DNA from: Marinobacter denitrificans
Lineage (GTDB): Bacteria; Pseudomonadota; Gammaproteobacteria; Pseudomonadales; Oleiphilaceae
DNA length: 64,000 bases
Direction of reading: 5' to 3'
NCBI RefSeq assembly: GCF_008795955.1
Contig: NZ_VMHN01000007.1
Coordinates: 124,001 to 188,000 of the forward strand
Made by a program: the position numbers and the translations under genes. A model generated the notes under the pieces. The model saw only the letters and a program-made list of their open reading frames with translations, had not been told where the DNA came from and ran no database searches. This document shows positions 26,665 to 38,217 of the stretch, in pieces (the first letter of the stretch is position 1; each line of letters begins with the position of its first letter).

Positions 26665-27945
26665 TTAGTTTTGCGTCAGTTGGGCCAGCTTCTGTTTTGC
26701 CTCCTGCGCAATCTCGCCTTCAGCCTCTGCCGCGGTGCTGTAATACTGGATAGCGTCCTCCCGGCGATCCTGCTGTACGGCAATATCGCCCAGTCGCAGA
26801 TAGGCAATTGATGTTGGTACGGATTCGTTGGCCTTGTTCAGGCGCTCCTTTGCCTTGTCCAGTTTTTCCAGCCCGAGTGCATTCAGGCCACTGTGGAGCT
26901 GATAGGTGAACATTTCAGGGTAAAGAGAGGTGGCTTTGTCAAAGTCCGCTTCGGCTTTTTCCGGGTTCTCCTGGGCCCGGTAGATACGACCGCGCAGGGA
27001 ATAGAATGCCGCTTCCTCTGGCTCGATCCGGATGGCTTCGTTCACCTTGGCCAGCGCCTGATCGAGCTTGTCGTCACTGGCGAGTTTCAGGGCTTCGTCA
27101 TGGGCATCGTAAGCGGGCTGCAGACTACGCAGAAGTTCCGTTTTCTTCTGGTACTCTTCACGTCCGCGATAGCCGCCAGCACCAATCTTGTCGACCAGCT
27201 CCTGGTTCTCCCGGACCCGTTTCTGTGACGGCGGGTGAGTGGCAAACATGCCTTCGATAAAGCTGGTTTCCCGGCCTTCAGAGAGTTTTACGAAGAGTTC
27301 CTGGAGCTCCACTGCCGCCTGAGGGTCATAGCCCGCCTCTTTCATATAGCGTATGCCGTAATGGTCTGACTCAAGTTCATCGCCCTGGCTGTACTGTGCA
27401 AGGGCGAGCTGGGCGCCCATGGCGGCTCCACCCATGATCAGCCCGGCCCATTCATTATCTGAAAGTGCGAAACCCAGTCCCGCCACACCGGCGCTGATCA
27501 GCATGCCTTGCTGCATTCTTTGCACGCTGTGACGTGCGGCAGCATGCACAATTTCATGGCCAAGCACCGACGCCAGCTGGGCTTCGTCTTCAAACTCTGT
27601 CAGCAGGCCGCGGTTGATCGCGATTTTGCCACCGGGCAGTGCCCATGCGTTCGGCACACTGCTATTCAGAACCACGAATTCGTAGGGGAGGTCTGGGCGG
27701 TCGCTGACCTTTGCCAGTTTCTGGCCCACCTCCGCAACGTACTGGTTCAGGTCCGGGTCCAGGTAAAAGCGGCCACCCTGGGTCTGCTGGGTTGGCTTGT
27801 ATTGTTCGCTGCCGATGGACAACTCCTGGCTTTCCGGAATCAGCGAAAGCTGCTTCTTTCCGGTAACAGGATTGGTTGAGCATCCGGAAAGAATGGCCAG
27901 CACAATAATAACGGTGAGGTATCGTAATCCAGCGTGGATAGTCAC
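26665..27945 (-). CDS. M48 zinc metalloprotease lipoprotein with TPR tail (BepA-like class)
   Basis: A 426-residue lipoprotein: signal peptide with lipobox LSGC (Cys22), an M48 domain with HEIVH (H130, E131, H134) and the downstream glutamate in GDELESDHYG, and C-terminal TPR repeats (about 290-420). Proteins of this make-up act in the periplasm on misassembled outer-membrane proteins, as E. coli BepA does. The protein carries no clear inner-membrane retention Asp at +2 (Ser follows Cys), so outer-membrane sorting is expected. Confidence 0.9.
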   Translation of the reverse strand: MTIHAGLRYLTVIIVLAILSGCSTNPVTGKKQLSLIPESQELSIGSEQYKPTQQTQGGRFYLDPDLNQYVAEVGQKLAKVSDRPDLPYEFVVLNSSVPNAWALPGGKIAINRGLLTEFEDEAQLASVLGHEIVHAAARHSVQRMQQGMLISAGVAGLGFALSDNEWAGLIMGGAAMGAQLALAQYSQGDELESDHYGIRYMKEAGYDPQAAVELQELFVKLSEGRETSFIEGMFATHPPSQKRVRENQELVDKIGAGGYRGREEYQKKTELLRSLQPAYDAHDEALKLASDDKLDQALAKVNEAIRIEPEEAAFYSLRGRIYRAQENPEKAEADFDKATSLYPEMFTYQLHSGLNALGLEKLDKAKERLNKANESVPTSIAYLRLGDIAVQQDRREDAIQYYSTAAEAEGEIAQEAKQKLAQLTQN

Positions 27946-28145
27946 GGGTAGAGCTCCTTGGTCGATTCCCTGGGCGACACTCCGGTTCGGTTATATCGCC
28001 TTTAATACGGTTAGTTACGTTTATACCATATCCCCGGTGCATGCGGTGTTACTACAGCGAAGGGCCTGCTTTCTGGAGGGTGCTCCGCGGTTGCGTTATC
28101 ATTATCGTTTACTCCTCCTTACTCATCATTACCCGGAACCCTCTC

Positions 28146-28883
28146 ATGGGCAATTATCTGGAGCTGATCGCACTCGTGTGGTTTTTGGTTTGCTGGCTCG
28201 GCTATACCGAGTACTCCAAACGCAAGGCCAATGATCGCCCGTGCCTGTCCAATACGTTGGACCTGTACCGGGAAGACTGGATGCGGGTGATGCTGAAACG
28301 GGATAACCGTATATCGGATGCCTCTGTGGTAGGCAATCTGGAACGCAATGGCGCCTTCTTTGCCTCCAGTTGTCTGCTGATTCTGGCAGGCATTATCACT
28401 GCCCTGGGCTATACCCAGGAAGTAATGGAAGTGTTCAGCACCATGCCGTTCGGAACCCTGCCCAGCCGCGAAATCTGGGAAATGCGGATGCTGGTACTGA
28501 TGGTGATCTTCATCTACGCCTTCTTCAAATTCACCTGGTCGATGCGCATGTACAACTTTGTGGCGGTGCTGATTGGCAGCGCCCCGCTGACAACCGATAC
28601 CAAAGCCAGCCCTGCTTCACGGGAGGCATTCGCCAAGAGTGCAGGCAACGTCTGCAACATGGCCGGAGATGCGTTCAACCTGGGCTTGCGCTCCTACTAC
28701 TATGCTCTGGCCGTGGTGTCCTGGTTTATTCACCCCGTGGTATTCATGGGGGCCTCCACCCTTACTGTGATCGTCCTGTACCGCCGGGAGTTCCGTTCAG
28801 ACGCACTGCTGGCACTGCGTTCCGGAAAGACGTTCGAGGAACCTGCGCCCAGGCAGGACACCGATAAAGAAACCCACAACTGA
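28146..28883 (+). CDS. DUF599 family membrane protein
   Basis: A 245-residue integral membrane protein with four predicted helices (about 5-22, 73-95, 115-135, 190-215). The start MGNYLELIALVWFLVCWLGYT is the typical N terminus of the DUF599 family; the 35 codons upstream that remain in frame are not. The gene is followed after 18 bases by two thioesterase genes on the same strand, likely one transcript. Function unknown. Confidence 0.82.
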   Translation: MGNYLELIALVWFLVCWLGYTEYSKRKANDRPCLSNTLDLYREDWMRVMLKRDNRISDASVVGNLERNGAFFASSCLLILAGIITALGYTQEVMEVFSTMPFGTLPSREIWEMRMLVLMVIFIYAFFKFTWSMRMYNFVAVLIGSAPLTTDTKASPASREAFAKSAGNVCNMAGDAFNLGLRSYYYALAVVSWFIHPVVFMGASTLTVIVLYRREFRSDALLALRSGKTFEEPAPRQDTDKETHN

Positions 28884-28901
28884 TCTGACGAGCCATACTT
28901 T

Positions 28902-29375
28902 ATGAACGATTCCATGAGAATGGACCGTGTTCGCCGTTTTATAGAAACCCTCAACCAGGGCAGAGAGCTGGGCCTGACCGTAATATCAGCCAAACAAGGT
29001 CAGCTGACCCTGTGTCTGCCCTATAGCGACCGGATCATCGGCAACCCGGATACTGGAGTAATCCATGGCGGCGCCATCACCACACTGATGGACACCGCGT
29101 CGGGATCGGTGATCATGTGTGCCCTGGAGGACTTTGAGTTGTGCCCGACCCTGGACCTGCGAGTGGACTACATGCGACCGGCGGAACCCCATAAGCCTGT
29201 CTTCGCCCGCGCAGAAACCTACAGGATTACCCGCAATATCATTTTTACCCGCTGCGAGGCATTTCAGGACCCGGGTGAGACCATTGCCAACTGCGTAGGT
29301 ACTTTCATGCGTATCGGCAAGGAAGCCATGCCCAAGTCTTTCCGTGACCTTATCGAAGGGGGAAAAGAATCATGA
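28902..29375 (+). CDS. Hotdog-fold acyl-CoA thioesterase, PaaI type
   Basis: A 157-residue single hotdog domain. The helix start NPDTGVIHGGAITTLMDTASG matches the PaaI-type signature HGGxxxxxxD, in which the glycine pair and following Asp form the active site. Such enzymes hydrolyse acyl-CoA thioesters in the cytosol. The stop overlaps the start of a second hotdog gene by four bases (ATGA), so the two may form a heteromer; that is inference. The ribosome-binding site is weak. Confidence 0.85.
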   Translation: MNDSMRMDRVRRFIETLNQGRELGLTVISAKQGQLTLCLPYSDRIIGNPDTGVIHGGAITTLMDTASGSVIMCALEDFELCPTLDLRVDYMRPAEPHKPVFARAETYRITRNIIFTRCEAFQDPGETIANCVGTFMRIGKEAMPKSFRDLIEGGKES

Positions 29376-29803
29376 ATCCCGACATCCTCCGCTTCACACA
29401 GGAAACGGGCGATTTCTCCCGTATGCTGGAAAGCATTCCCTACGCCATGTTCATTGGACTTGAATGCGATCGCTTTGGTGACGACCTGATTTTCCGCCTG
29501 CCCAAAAAGGAGGAAAACCTGGGCAACCCGGTTCTGCCCGCCATTCATGGTGGGGTTATCGGTGGTTTTATGGAACTCTCTGCGGTGATCTATCTGATGA
29601 TGTCCCAGGAAACCCTGCGCATGCCACGGATTGTGGATTTTTCCCTGGATTATCTGCGTGCGGGCCTGAACCGTGAGACTTTCGCCGAGTGCCAGCTCAC
29701 CCGCCAGGGCAATCGCGTGGCCAACGTGATGATCACAGCCTGGCAGAAATCCCGCTCCCAGCCTATTGCTACCGCCCGGGCCCACTTCCTGTTGGAAGAC
29801 TGA
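29372..29803 (+). CDS. Second PaaI-type hotdog thioesterase, coupled to the first
   Basis: A 143-residue hotdog protein with PAIHGGVIGGFMELSAV: the HGG is kept but the catalytic Asp of the HGGxxxxxxD motif is replaced by Glu (E in GFMELS, one place further on), a variation seen in other hotdog branches. It overlaps its upstream partner by four bases. Whether it is active or a structural partner cannot be told. It ends 74 bases before palindromic repeat C. Confidence 0.82.
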   Translation: MNPDILRFTQETGDFSRMLESIPYAMFIGLECDRFGDDLIFRLPKKEENLGNPVLPAIHGGVIGGFMELSAVIYLMMSQETLRMPRIVDFSLDYLRAGLNRETFAECQLTRQGNRVANVMITAWQKSRSQPIATARAHFLLED

Positions 29804-29876
29804 ATTCATCTGGTCGGGGTTGAAATGCCCCGGATGAACCCCATTTCCGAACTCAGCATATTAAGCATTGGTGCAG

Positions 29877-29988
29877 GCGAGCAGTTGAGGATGGGTTTAC
29901 GAAACACGCCTCGAGACGTCCCTGTGCGGCTCGGGCTCCGCCATCCATGGCTCCGCACGGTTTCGTAAACCCATCCTCAACTGCTCGC
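29877..29988 (-). repeat. Palindromic repeat, family copy C
   Basis: 112 bp with perfect 29-bp arms (29877-29905 and 29960-29988). On the minus strand the core reads GCGGAGCCATGGATGGCG, then a second, weaker mini-hairpin region GCACAGGGACGTC. Arms are unrelated to copies A, B and D. It lies between the thioesterase genes and copy D, inverted relative to D. The 29804-30177 gap holds copies C and D only. Confidence 0.9.
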
Positions 29989-30035
29989 TCCGGCTTCGGT
30001 GCTAGAACGGAGACTACTCCACAGTTGGGTGGGGT

Positions 30036-30134
30036 GGCTGGGTAAACCTTTCCAAAACCCTGCGGAGCCATGGATGGCGGAGCGGAGCGTACATGGACGT
30101 ATTCACAGCGTGTTTTGGAAAGGTTTACCCAGCC
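30036..30134 (+). repeat. Palindromic repeat, family copy D
   Basis: 99 bp with perfect 23-bp arms (30036-30058 and 30112-30134). The core GCGGAGCCATGGATGGCG is followed by GTACATGGACGTA. It lies 47 bp from copy C and ends 43 bases before the htpG start. Reading frames extend from htpG back into this repeat (MDGGAERTW...), which could mislead start prediction. Confidence 0.9.
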
Positions 30135-30177
30135 GCACCGCTCCTCCGAACCTAAACAGCAGGAGACAAAGCAAGCC

Positions 30178-32070
30178 ATGACGGTTGAATCGCAAAAAGA
30201 GACGTTGGGTTTTCAGACCGAGGTTAAGCAACTGCTTAACCTGATGATTCATTCCTTGTACTCGAACAAGGAAATTTTCCTTCGTGAGCTGATTTCAAAC
30301 GCGTCGGATGCAGAAGACAAGCTGCGTTTTGCTGCGTTGAAAGACGACAGCCTTTTCGAAAACGATCCCGAGCTGAAAATACGCCTGGACTATGACGCCG
30401 AAAAGAACACCGTCACCCTGTCCGATAACGGCATCGGCATGACCCGTGAGGACGTGGTTCAGAACCTGGGTACCATCGCCCGGTCCGGCACTGCCGAGTT
30501 TCTGAAACAGCTCTCTGGTGACGAGAAGAAAGACAGCAAGCTGATCGGTCAGTTTGGTGTTGGTTTCTATTCATCTTTCATTGTTGCGGACTCAGTGGAA
30601 GTTTTCACCCGCCGCGCCGGTGCGCCGGTTGAGGAAGGTGTGCACTGGGAATCCAAAGGCGACGGCGAGTTCACCATTGAGAATGTGGATCTTAACGAGC
30701 GTGGCACCAAGATCGTTCTGCACCTGAAAGACGACGCCAAGGAATTTGCCGATGGCTTCCGCCTGCGCAACCTGGTGAAGAAATACTCCGACCACATTTC
30801 GTTCCCTGTGGTGATGAAGTCCGAGTCCGAGGAAGAGGGCGAGAAGGGCAAGGAAGAAACTGTTAACGACGCAACAGCCCTGTGGACCCTCTCACGCAGC
30901 GAGATCAAGGACGAAGAGTACAAGGAATTCTACAAACACATCTCTCACGACTTTGAAGATCCACTGACCTGGTCCCACAACAAGGTGGAAGGCAAGCTTG
31001 ATTACACCAGCCTCTTGTACGTTCCGGGCCGAGCGCCGTTTGATCTGTACAACCGGGAAGCACCCCGTGGGCTGAAACTGTATGTGCAGCGCGTGTTCAT
31101 CATGGACGACGCCGAGCAGTTCCTGCCGCTGTACCTGCGCTTCACCAAGGGCGTCATCGATTCCAACGATCTGTCACTGAACGTTTCCCGCGAGATCCTA
31201 CAGAACGACAGCACCGTGGACAGCATTCGTACTGCGGTTACCAAGCGGGTTCTGGACATGCTCTCGAAGCTGGCCAAAAAAGAGCCTGAGCAATACCAGC
31301 AGTTCTGGAACGAGTTCGGTACCGTATTGAAGGAAGGCCCGGCGGAAGATTTCAGCAACCGCGAGAAAATCGGTGGGCTGCTGCGGTTTGCCTCCACCCA
31401 TACCGGTGAAGATGCCCAGAATGTGTCGCTGGATGAGTACATCGGCCGCATGAAAGAAGGCCAGAGCAAGATCTATTACATCACTGCCGACAGCTTCATG
31501 GCGGCGAAGAGCAGCCCGCATCTGGAAGTCTTCCGCAAGAAGGGCGTTGAGGTGCTGATCCTCTCTGACCGGATTGATGAGTGGATGATGGGCTACCTGA
31601 ACGAATACGACGGCAAGCAGTTCCAAGACGTGGCACGGGGTGATCTCGACCTTGGCGAGGTGGAGACCGAGGAAGACAAGAAGCACAAGGAAGAGGCCGC
31701 TGAGGAACATAAGGATCTGCTTGAACGTATCAAGACGGCGCTGACCGACCGGGTGCAGGACGTGCGGGTCACCAATCGTCTGACCGACTCTCCGGCCTGC
31801 CTGGTCGTTGGCGATTTCGATATGGGCGCCCAGATGAAGAAAATCATGGAAGCTGCCGGCCAGAAGGTGCCCGACAGCAAGCCGATTTTTGAAATCAACG
31901 TGGACCACCCGCTGGTGCAGCGCCTGGAAAGCGAGCAGGGTGAGGACCGCTTCAAAGAGCTGTCTGCGGTACTGCTGGACCAGGCAACACTGGCCAGTGG
32001 TGAGCAGCTGCAGGACCCGGGTGCTTATGTGAGCCGCCTCAACCGCCTGCTGCTGGAACTGTCGAACTAA
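30178..32070 (+). CDS. htpG: Molecular chaperone HtpG (Hsp90)
   Basis: Bacterial Hsp90, a dimeric ATP-dependent cytosolic chaperone, 630 residues. The N-terminal GHKL ATPase has [35 protein letters not shown] and [11 protein letters not shown]; the middle domain carries RAPFDLYN and the catalytic arginine region NVSREILQ; a dimerisation domain follows. The start [15 protein letters not shown] at 30178 has AGGAG 13 bases upstream. No sigma-32 promoter was identified; repeat D lies directly upstream. Confidence 0.97.
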   Translation: MTVESQKETLGFQTEVKQLLNLMIHSLYSNKEIFLRELISNASDAEDKLRFAALKDDSLFENDPELKIRLDYDAEKNTVTLSDNGIGMTREDVVQNLGTIARSGTAEFLKQLSGDEKKDSKLIGQFGVGFYSSFIVADSVEVFTRRAGAPVEEGVHWESKGDGEFTIENVDLNERGTKIVLHLKDDAKEFADGFRLRNLVKKYSDHISFPVVMKSESEEEGEKGKEETVNDATALWTLSRSEIKDEEYKEFYKHISHDFEDPLTWSHNKVEGKLDYTSLLYVPGRAPFDLYNREAPRGLKLYVQRVFIMDDAEQFLPLYLRFTKGVIDSNDLSLNVSREILQNDSTVDSIRTAVTKRVLDMLSKLAKKEPEQYQQFWNEFGTVLKEGPAEDFSNREKIGGLLRFASTHTGEDAQNVSLDEYIGRMKEGQSKIYYITADSFMAAKSSPHLEVFRKKGVEVLILSDRIDEWMMGYLNEYDGKQFQDVARGDLDLGEVETEEDKKHKEEAAEEHKDLLERIKTALTDRVQDVRVTNRLTDSPACLVVGDFDMGAQMKKIMEAAGQKVPDSKPIFEINVDHPLVQRLESEQGEDRFKELSAVLLDQATLASGEQLQDPGAYVSRLNRLLLELSN

Positions 32071-32077
32071 GGGTTCT

Positions 32078-32296
32078 ATGCAGCAGATCATTGTGGACAT
32101 CCAGATCAACCCTGACGAGTGGATAAAGCTCTACCAGGGCATTGCCACCGATGTCCACACCACGGCCCGGGACGGGCGTTCCGTCCGTTTCCCGGCCCGT
32201 ATCCTCTCCCGTTTTTACCTCAATGACGGCATCCGCGGCAGCTTCCGGATTCTTTTTGACGACGCCGGGAAGTTCACCTCCATTGAAAGACTCTGA
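32078..32296 (+). CDS. DUF2835 family small protein
   Basis: A 72-residue soluble protein beginning MQQIIVDIQINPDEWIKLYQG and ending GSFRILFDDAGKFTSIERL, the pattern of the DUF2835 family, short gammaproteobacterial proteins of unknown role. It starts seven bases after the htpG stop with AAGGG upstream, so it is probably cotranscribed with the chaperone gene. Confidence 0.85.
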   Translation: MQQIIVDIQINPDEWIKLYQGIATDVHTTARDGRSVRFPARILSRFYLNDGIRGSFRILFDDAGKFTSIERL

Positions 32297-32445
32297 TCAA
32301 TCTGATCCTCCCTCTTATATTGGTTATTGCTAAAAACTTTCAGGTTTGTGTTTTTAATTAATTGTATTAAGTGATCTGCGCGGGGTTATTGTGGAAATGT
32401 TCCCGTTAAACAGGACAGGATCATTTGTGATATGCGGGAAACACG

Positions 32446-34739
<2,294 letters not shown>

Positions 34740-34764
34740 TTTGCCAGTAACGTCGTAAAAACCG

Positions 34765-34794
34765 GCCGGGCGTCCTGATTTCAGGATGCCCGGC
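34765..34794 (+). terminator. Hairpin after katG
   Basis: GCCGGGCGTCCTG (34765-34777) pairs with CAGGATGCCCGGC (34782-34794), 13 bp with one G-T pair and a four-base loop, 25 bases after the katG stop. No T run follows. Confidence 0.65.
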
Positions 34795-34885
34795 TACCAA
34801 CTTCCCGCTAAATTCCTTACAATCCGCCCCGCCTGATTTTTGATCAGTCTCAATCTTTTCAGACTTTTTCTCTGCTGGAGCACCC

Positions 34886-35857
34886 ATGCGAATCATCCTT
34901 GCCCCGATGGAAGGGCTGGTCGACGCACCCATTCGCGAAACCCTGACCAGGGTGGGCGGGATTGACCGCTGCGTGACCGAGTTCATTCGCGTAACCCATG
35001 GCATGCTGCCCCCGAGAGTGTTCTACAAGTACGCCCCCGAACTGCACAACCAGTCACTGACCGAAGTCGGCACACCCGTTGCGGTTCAGTTGCTTGGCTC
35101 CGACCCCCACCAACTGGCTCGCCACGGAGTGAAAGCCGCCGAACTGGGCGCCACTCAGGTGGATATCAATTTTGGCTGCCCCGCAAAAACCGTGAACAAG
35201 CACAAGGGGGGTTGCGTGCTGATGCGTGAGCCGGAACTGATGCATGAGATAGTGGCCGCGGTGCGCCAGGCGGTACCGGGCAACGTGCCGGTTACCGCAA
35301 AAATGCGTCTCGGGTACGACGACCGTTCCATGGGTGTGGCCTGTGCACAGGCTTTGGAAGCTGCCGGCGCCGAAGAAATTGTTATCCATGCCCGTAGCAA
35401 GGTCGACGGTTACAAGCCGCCTGCGTACTGGGAGGAAATTGCCCGCGCCCGGGAGGCAGTAAAAACCCACATCATTGCCAATGGAGAAATCTGGACAGTG
35501 GCGGATTACTGGCGCTGCCGTGAAGTCTCCGGCTGCGCTGATGTGATGATTGGCCGGGGCCTGATTGCGCGGCCGGACCTGGCCCGGCAGATAAAGGCCA
35601 GCCAGCAGGGTATAGCAGTACCGGATATGACCTGGCCGGAAGCCGTCGCCCTGGTTCGAGAATATGCCACCGTGCTGCAGGGCTGGCTGGAAGACCGCTA
35701 CGTGACCGGTCGCATCAAGCAATGGCTCAATTTCCTTCGCCAGGGATTTGCCGAAGCCGAAGCACGGTGGCCAGAGGCCCGCAAAATCCGTCAGGTGGCG
35801 CCCATGCTGGCCTGCCTGGAACAGCCCGTGCCGGCCGCCGACTCCCGCGCCGCCTGA
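34886..35857 (+). CDS. dusC: tRNA-dihydrouridine(16) synthase DusC
   Basis: FMN enzyme that reduces uridine 16 in the tRNA D-loop. The 323-residue TIM-barrel protein has the N-terminal ILAPMEGLVD, NFGCPAKTVNKHKGG with the catalytic cysteine, VTAKMRLGYDD and IHARSK; the PMEGLVDAPIRETLT form and the length are those of DusC rather than DusA or DusB. The start has CTGGAG about ten bases upstream. Confidence 0.93.
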   Translation: MRIILAPMEGLVDAPIRETLTRVGGIDRCVTEFIRVTHGMLPPRVFYKYAPELHNQSLTEVGTPVAVQLLGSDPHQLARHGVKAAELGATQVDINFGCPAKTVNKHKGGCVLMREPELMHEIVAAVRQAVPGNVPVTAKMRLGYDDRSMGVACAQALEAAGAEEIVIHARSKVDGYKPPAYWEEIARAREAVKTHIIANGEIWTVADYWRCREVSGCADVMIGRGLIARPDLARQIKASQQGIAVPDMTWPEAVALVREYATVLQGWLEDRYVTGRIKQWLNFLRQGFAEAEARWPEARKIRQVAPMLACLEQPVPAADSRAA

Positions 35858-35966
35858 GGTCCTCCCCAAACGCAAGTCACCTCCGCTGGCTATACTGGTA
35901 CCAATGGCTCTGCCGTTCGTATCAGTATTGCTATCAACAATAAAACAGGTGGGGAGGAGGGATATC

Positions 35967-36971
35967 ATGTCGCAAAGTTATTTCCGCAACCGTTATTTCT
36001 ACAAAACCGTGGCCGCCGTCGGGGCCGCTGCGTGCTTATTCGTAGGAGGAACCACGCTGGTCCAGGCTGGTGAGGGCGTCGTCAAAGTCACGCCCCTTGG
36101 CAGCCACGATGGCGAGTTCTGCAGCCGTGACCGGGCGCTGGTCTTTGAGGACCCGAGCGGTACCCGGATTCTTTACGATGCCGGAAGAACCGTTGCCGGC
36201 CCCGACGATCCCCGCCTGGGCAAGATTGATGTAGTCCTGGTTTCCCATATGCACGGTGACCACGTTGGTGACCAGCGCATCGAGGAGACCAACCGGGGCA
36301 GTTGCGGATCACCCGATACTGGTGTGTCGACATTACCGCAGTCCAACACGGTGGATATTGCGTTGAAGCATGAGGCGAAAATCGTGACCGGCAGTGAAAT
36401 GCCTGCCTTTTTCGCCGCCAAACTGAAGGGCGGCGGTGGTGACGCCGAGAACTCTCTGCTAGTGCGTTTTGGTGGTAAGCGGGAAGTCGGCGGTGTGGCC
36501 ATAACCACTGTGCCTGCCGTTCACAGTAACGGCGTCGCTCCCTCGTTCCTGACCGGGCCGCTGGCGGAACACCTTCAAGCGGCGGGTGTAGGCGCCAGTG
36601 TAGGGCCCCCTACCGGCTACGTGCTGACGTTTTCCAACGGGCTGGTGGTGTATCTGTCAGGGGATACCGGTATCACTGCCGAACAGAAACTGGTGGTTAA
36701 CGAACACTACGGGGCGGCACTGGTGGTGATGAATATCGGTGACACCTTCACCACCGGGCCTGAAGAGGCTGCTTACGTGATCAACGACCTGGTTCGGCCC
36801 AAAGCTGTCATTGCCTCACACGCCAATGAGGCGGCCACGGAGAATGGCGCGGTGCGCGAAAACACACGTACCGCGAAATTTGTCAGCCTCTCTTCCGTAC
36901 CGGTTCACGTTCCTTTGAGCGGGAAGACCATGAGCTTCGATGGCAGCGCCAGTTGCACGGAAGGCTGTTAG
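35967..36971 (+). CDS. Secreted metallo-beta-lactamase-fold hydrolase
   Basis: A 334-residue protein with a signal peptide (about 10-34, LVQA|GEG) and an MBL fold containing HMHGDH (H94, H96, D98, H99), a later VPAVHSNG, GDTG and IASHAN, giving a full set of dinuclear-metal ligands. The YLSGDTGI end resembles UlaG/RNase Z-like hydrolases rather than true beta-lactamases. The ATG has a strong GGGGAGGAGG site. Substrate unknown. Confidence 0.85.
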   Translation: MSQSYFRNRYFYKTVAAVGAAACLFVGGTTLVQAGEGVVKVTPLGSHDGEFCSRDRALVFEDPSGTRILYDAGRTVAGPDDPRLGKIDVVLVSHMHGDHVGDQRIEETNRGSCGSPDTGVSTLPQSNTVDIALKHEAKIVTGSEMPAFFAAKLKGGGGDAENSLLVRFGGKREVGGVAITTVPAVHSNGVAPSFLTGPLAEHLQAAGVGASVGPPTGYVLTFSNGLVVYLSGDTGITAEQKLVVNEHYGAALVVMNIGDTFTTGPEEAAYVINDLVRPKAVIASHANEAATENGAVRENTRTAKFVSLSSVPVHVPLSGKTMSFDGSASCTEGC

Positions 36972-37009
36972 ATCAGTGAGCTGTTAAGCCAGGGCGCGAG
37001 CCGTTGCGG

Positions 37010-38029
37010 TCAGCTCTCCTCCATATCCGCTGAATAACGCCCGAGGTTGGCCAGGCTGTTTAACCTGGCCCGTTTCACCAGCGCTGCCTGTGCCGCCTCA
37101 CGATTGGAGGAAATGCCAGCCCAGGCTTTCTGTGCCGGTTCCTGCAGTGCACGGCCGTAGGAAAAGCTGAGGTTCCAGGGCTGAGCGGCGCCCGCATTCA
37201 TGGCATTCAGATTCAGCGTTGCTTCTTCCGGGGTCTGGCCGCCAGACAGGAAGTTGATACCAGGTACCGCTGCCGGTACTACTCGCCGGAAAACTCTCAG
37301 GGTGTATTCTGCCACTTCTTCGGGGCTGGCCTTGTTGCCGGTGGCGTTGCCGGGTGTAACCATGCTGGGTTTGAGGATCATCGTTTCCAGTTCAACACGA
37401 TGGCGCCGAAGGGCACGAAACACCTCGCCGATCACGGCTTCGTTTACATCTGCGCTACGCTGGATAGTGTGGCTGCCATCTATCAACACTTCAGGCTCCA
37501 CGATGGGGACGATCCCGCAGGACTGGCAAATCGCTGCGTAGCGGGCAAGCACCTCGGCATTCGCCTCAATGGCGGCCTGGCCCGGATTGGTGTCGGTGAT
37601 GTGATACACATTACGCCACTTGGCAAATCGCGCTCCGGACTCCTTGTAGTGCTCCAGGCGCTGGGCCAGTCCGTCGAGCCCTTCGGTAATCTCGTCTCCG
37701 GGCGCATTCACCAATGGGCCCTTGCCCTTGTCAACCTTGATACCGGGCACCACGCCCTGGCGTGCTGCCACCGCGGGCAGGGCAGTACCGTCATCGGCAT
37801 GCTGCCCGAGCGTCTCCTCAAACAGGATTACACCACTGACAAACTCCCCGAGCCCTGGCGCGTCGAGAATCAGATTGCGGTACTGTCGCCGATTCTCTTC
37901 CGTCGATTCCACACCTACCGCCTTGAAACGCTTGGCAATGGTGGGGTTGCTTTCATCTGCCGCCAGTATCCCCTTGCCCGGTTCTGTCAGAGCCTGAATC
38001 GTTGCGTTGAGTTCGTCCTGAATGGTCAT
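37010..38029 (-). CDS. Fructose-bisphosphate aldolase, class I
   Basis: Schiff-base aldolase of 339 residues that splits fructose 1,6-bisphosphate in glycolysis or makes it in gluconeogenesis. Active-site features are D24 in ILAADES, K137 in ARFAKWR, E178/E180 in IVEPEVL and the Schiff-base K220 in LETMILKPSMV, plus SGGQTPEEA. The type is that of animal and plant enzymes, also present in many proteobacteria; the animal C-terminal tyrosine is not seen. Convergent with the MBL gene. Confidence 0.94.
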   Translation of the reverse strand: MTIQDELNATIQALTEPGKGILAADESNPTIAKRFKAVGVESTEENRRQYRNLILDAPGLGEFVSGVILFEETLGQHADDGTALPAVAARQGVVPGIKVDKGKGPLVNAPGDEITEGLDGLAQRLEHYKESGARFAKWRNVYHITDTNPGQAAIEANAEVLARYAAICQSCGIVPIVEPEVLIDGSHTIQRSADVNEAVIGEVFRALRRHRVELETMILKPSMVTPGNATGNKASPEEVAEYTLRVFRRVVPAAVPGINFLSGGQTPEEATLNLNAMNAGAAQPWNLSFSYGRALQEPAQKAWAGISSNREAAQAALVKRARLNSLANLGRYSADMEES

Positions 38030-38149
38030 GGTGGTCTCCTTAAAAGTGCGCGATGAGTCAATAACGACAGTCAGCTGAGATTTAATTGTAGACGCTCAAT
38101 GTCGGATTGAAATTTGACCTAGGCTATAACAGTAACAGATGAAGTCATC

Positions 38150-38195
38150 TAATCTGGAGTCCATAACAACTCTTAATCCGGAGTTCATAACTACT
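38150..38195. repeat. Tandem direct repeat upstream of the reductase-like gene
   Basis: Two 22-base units starting TAAT at 38150 and 38174 match at 19 of 22 positions, containing GGAGT-C/T-CATAAC. The second ends 22 bases before the GTG start. This may be a regulator-binding site; alternatively a simple duplication. Confidence 0.6.
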
Positions 38196-38217
38196 TCAGA
38201 CCAGGGAAGCACGAATC

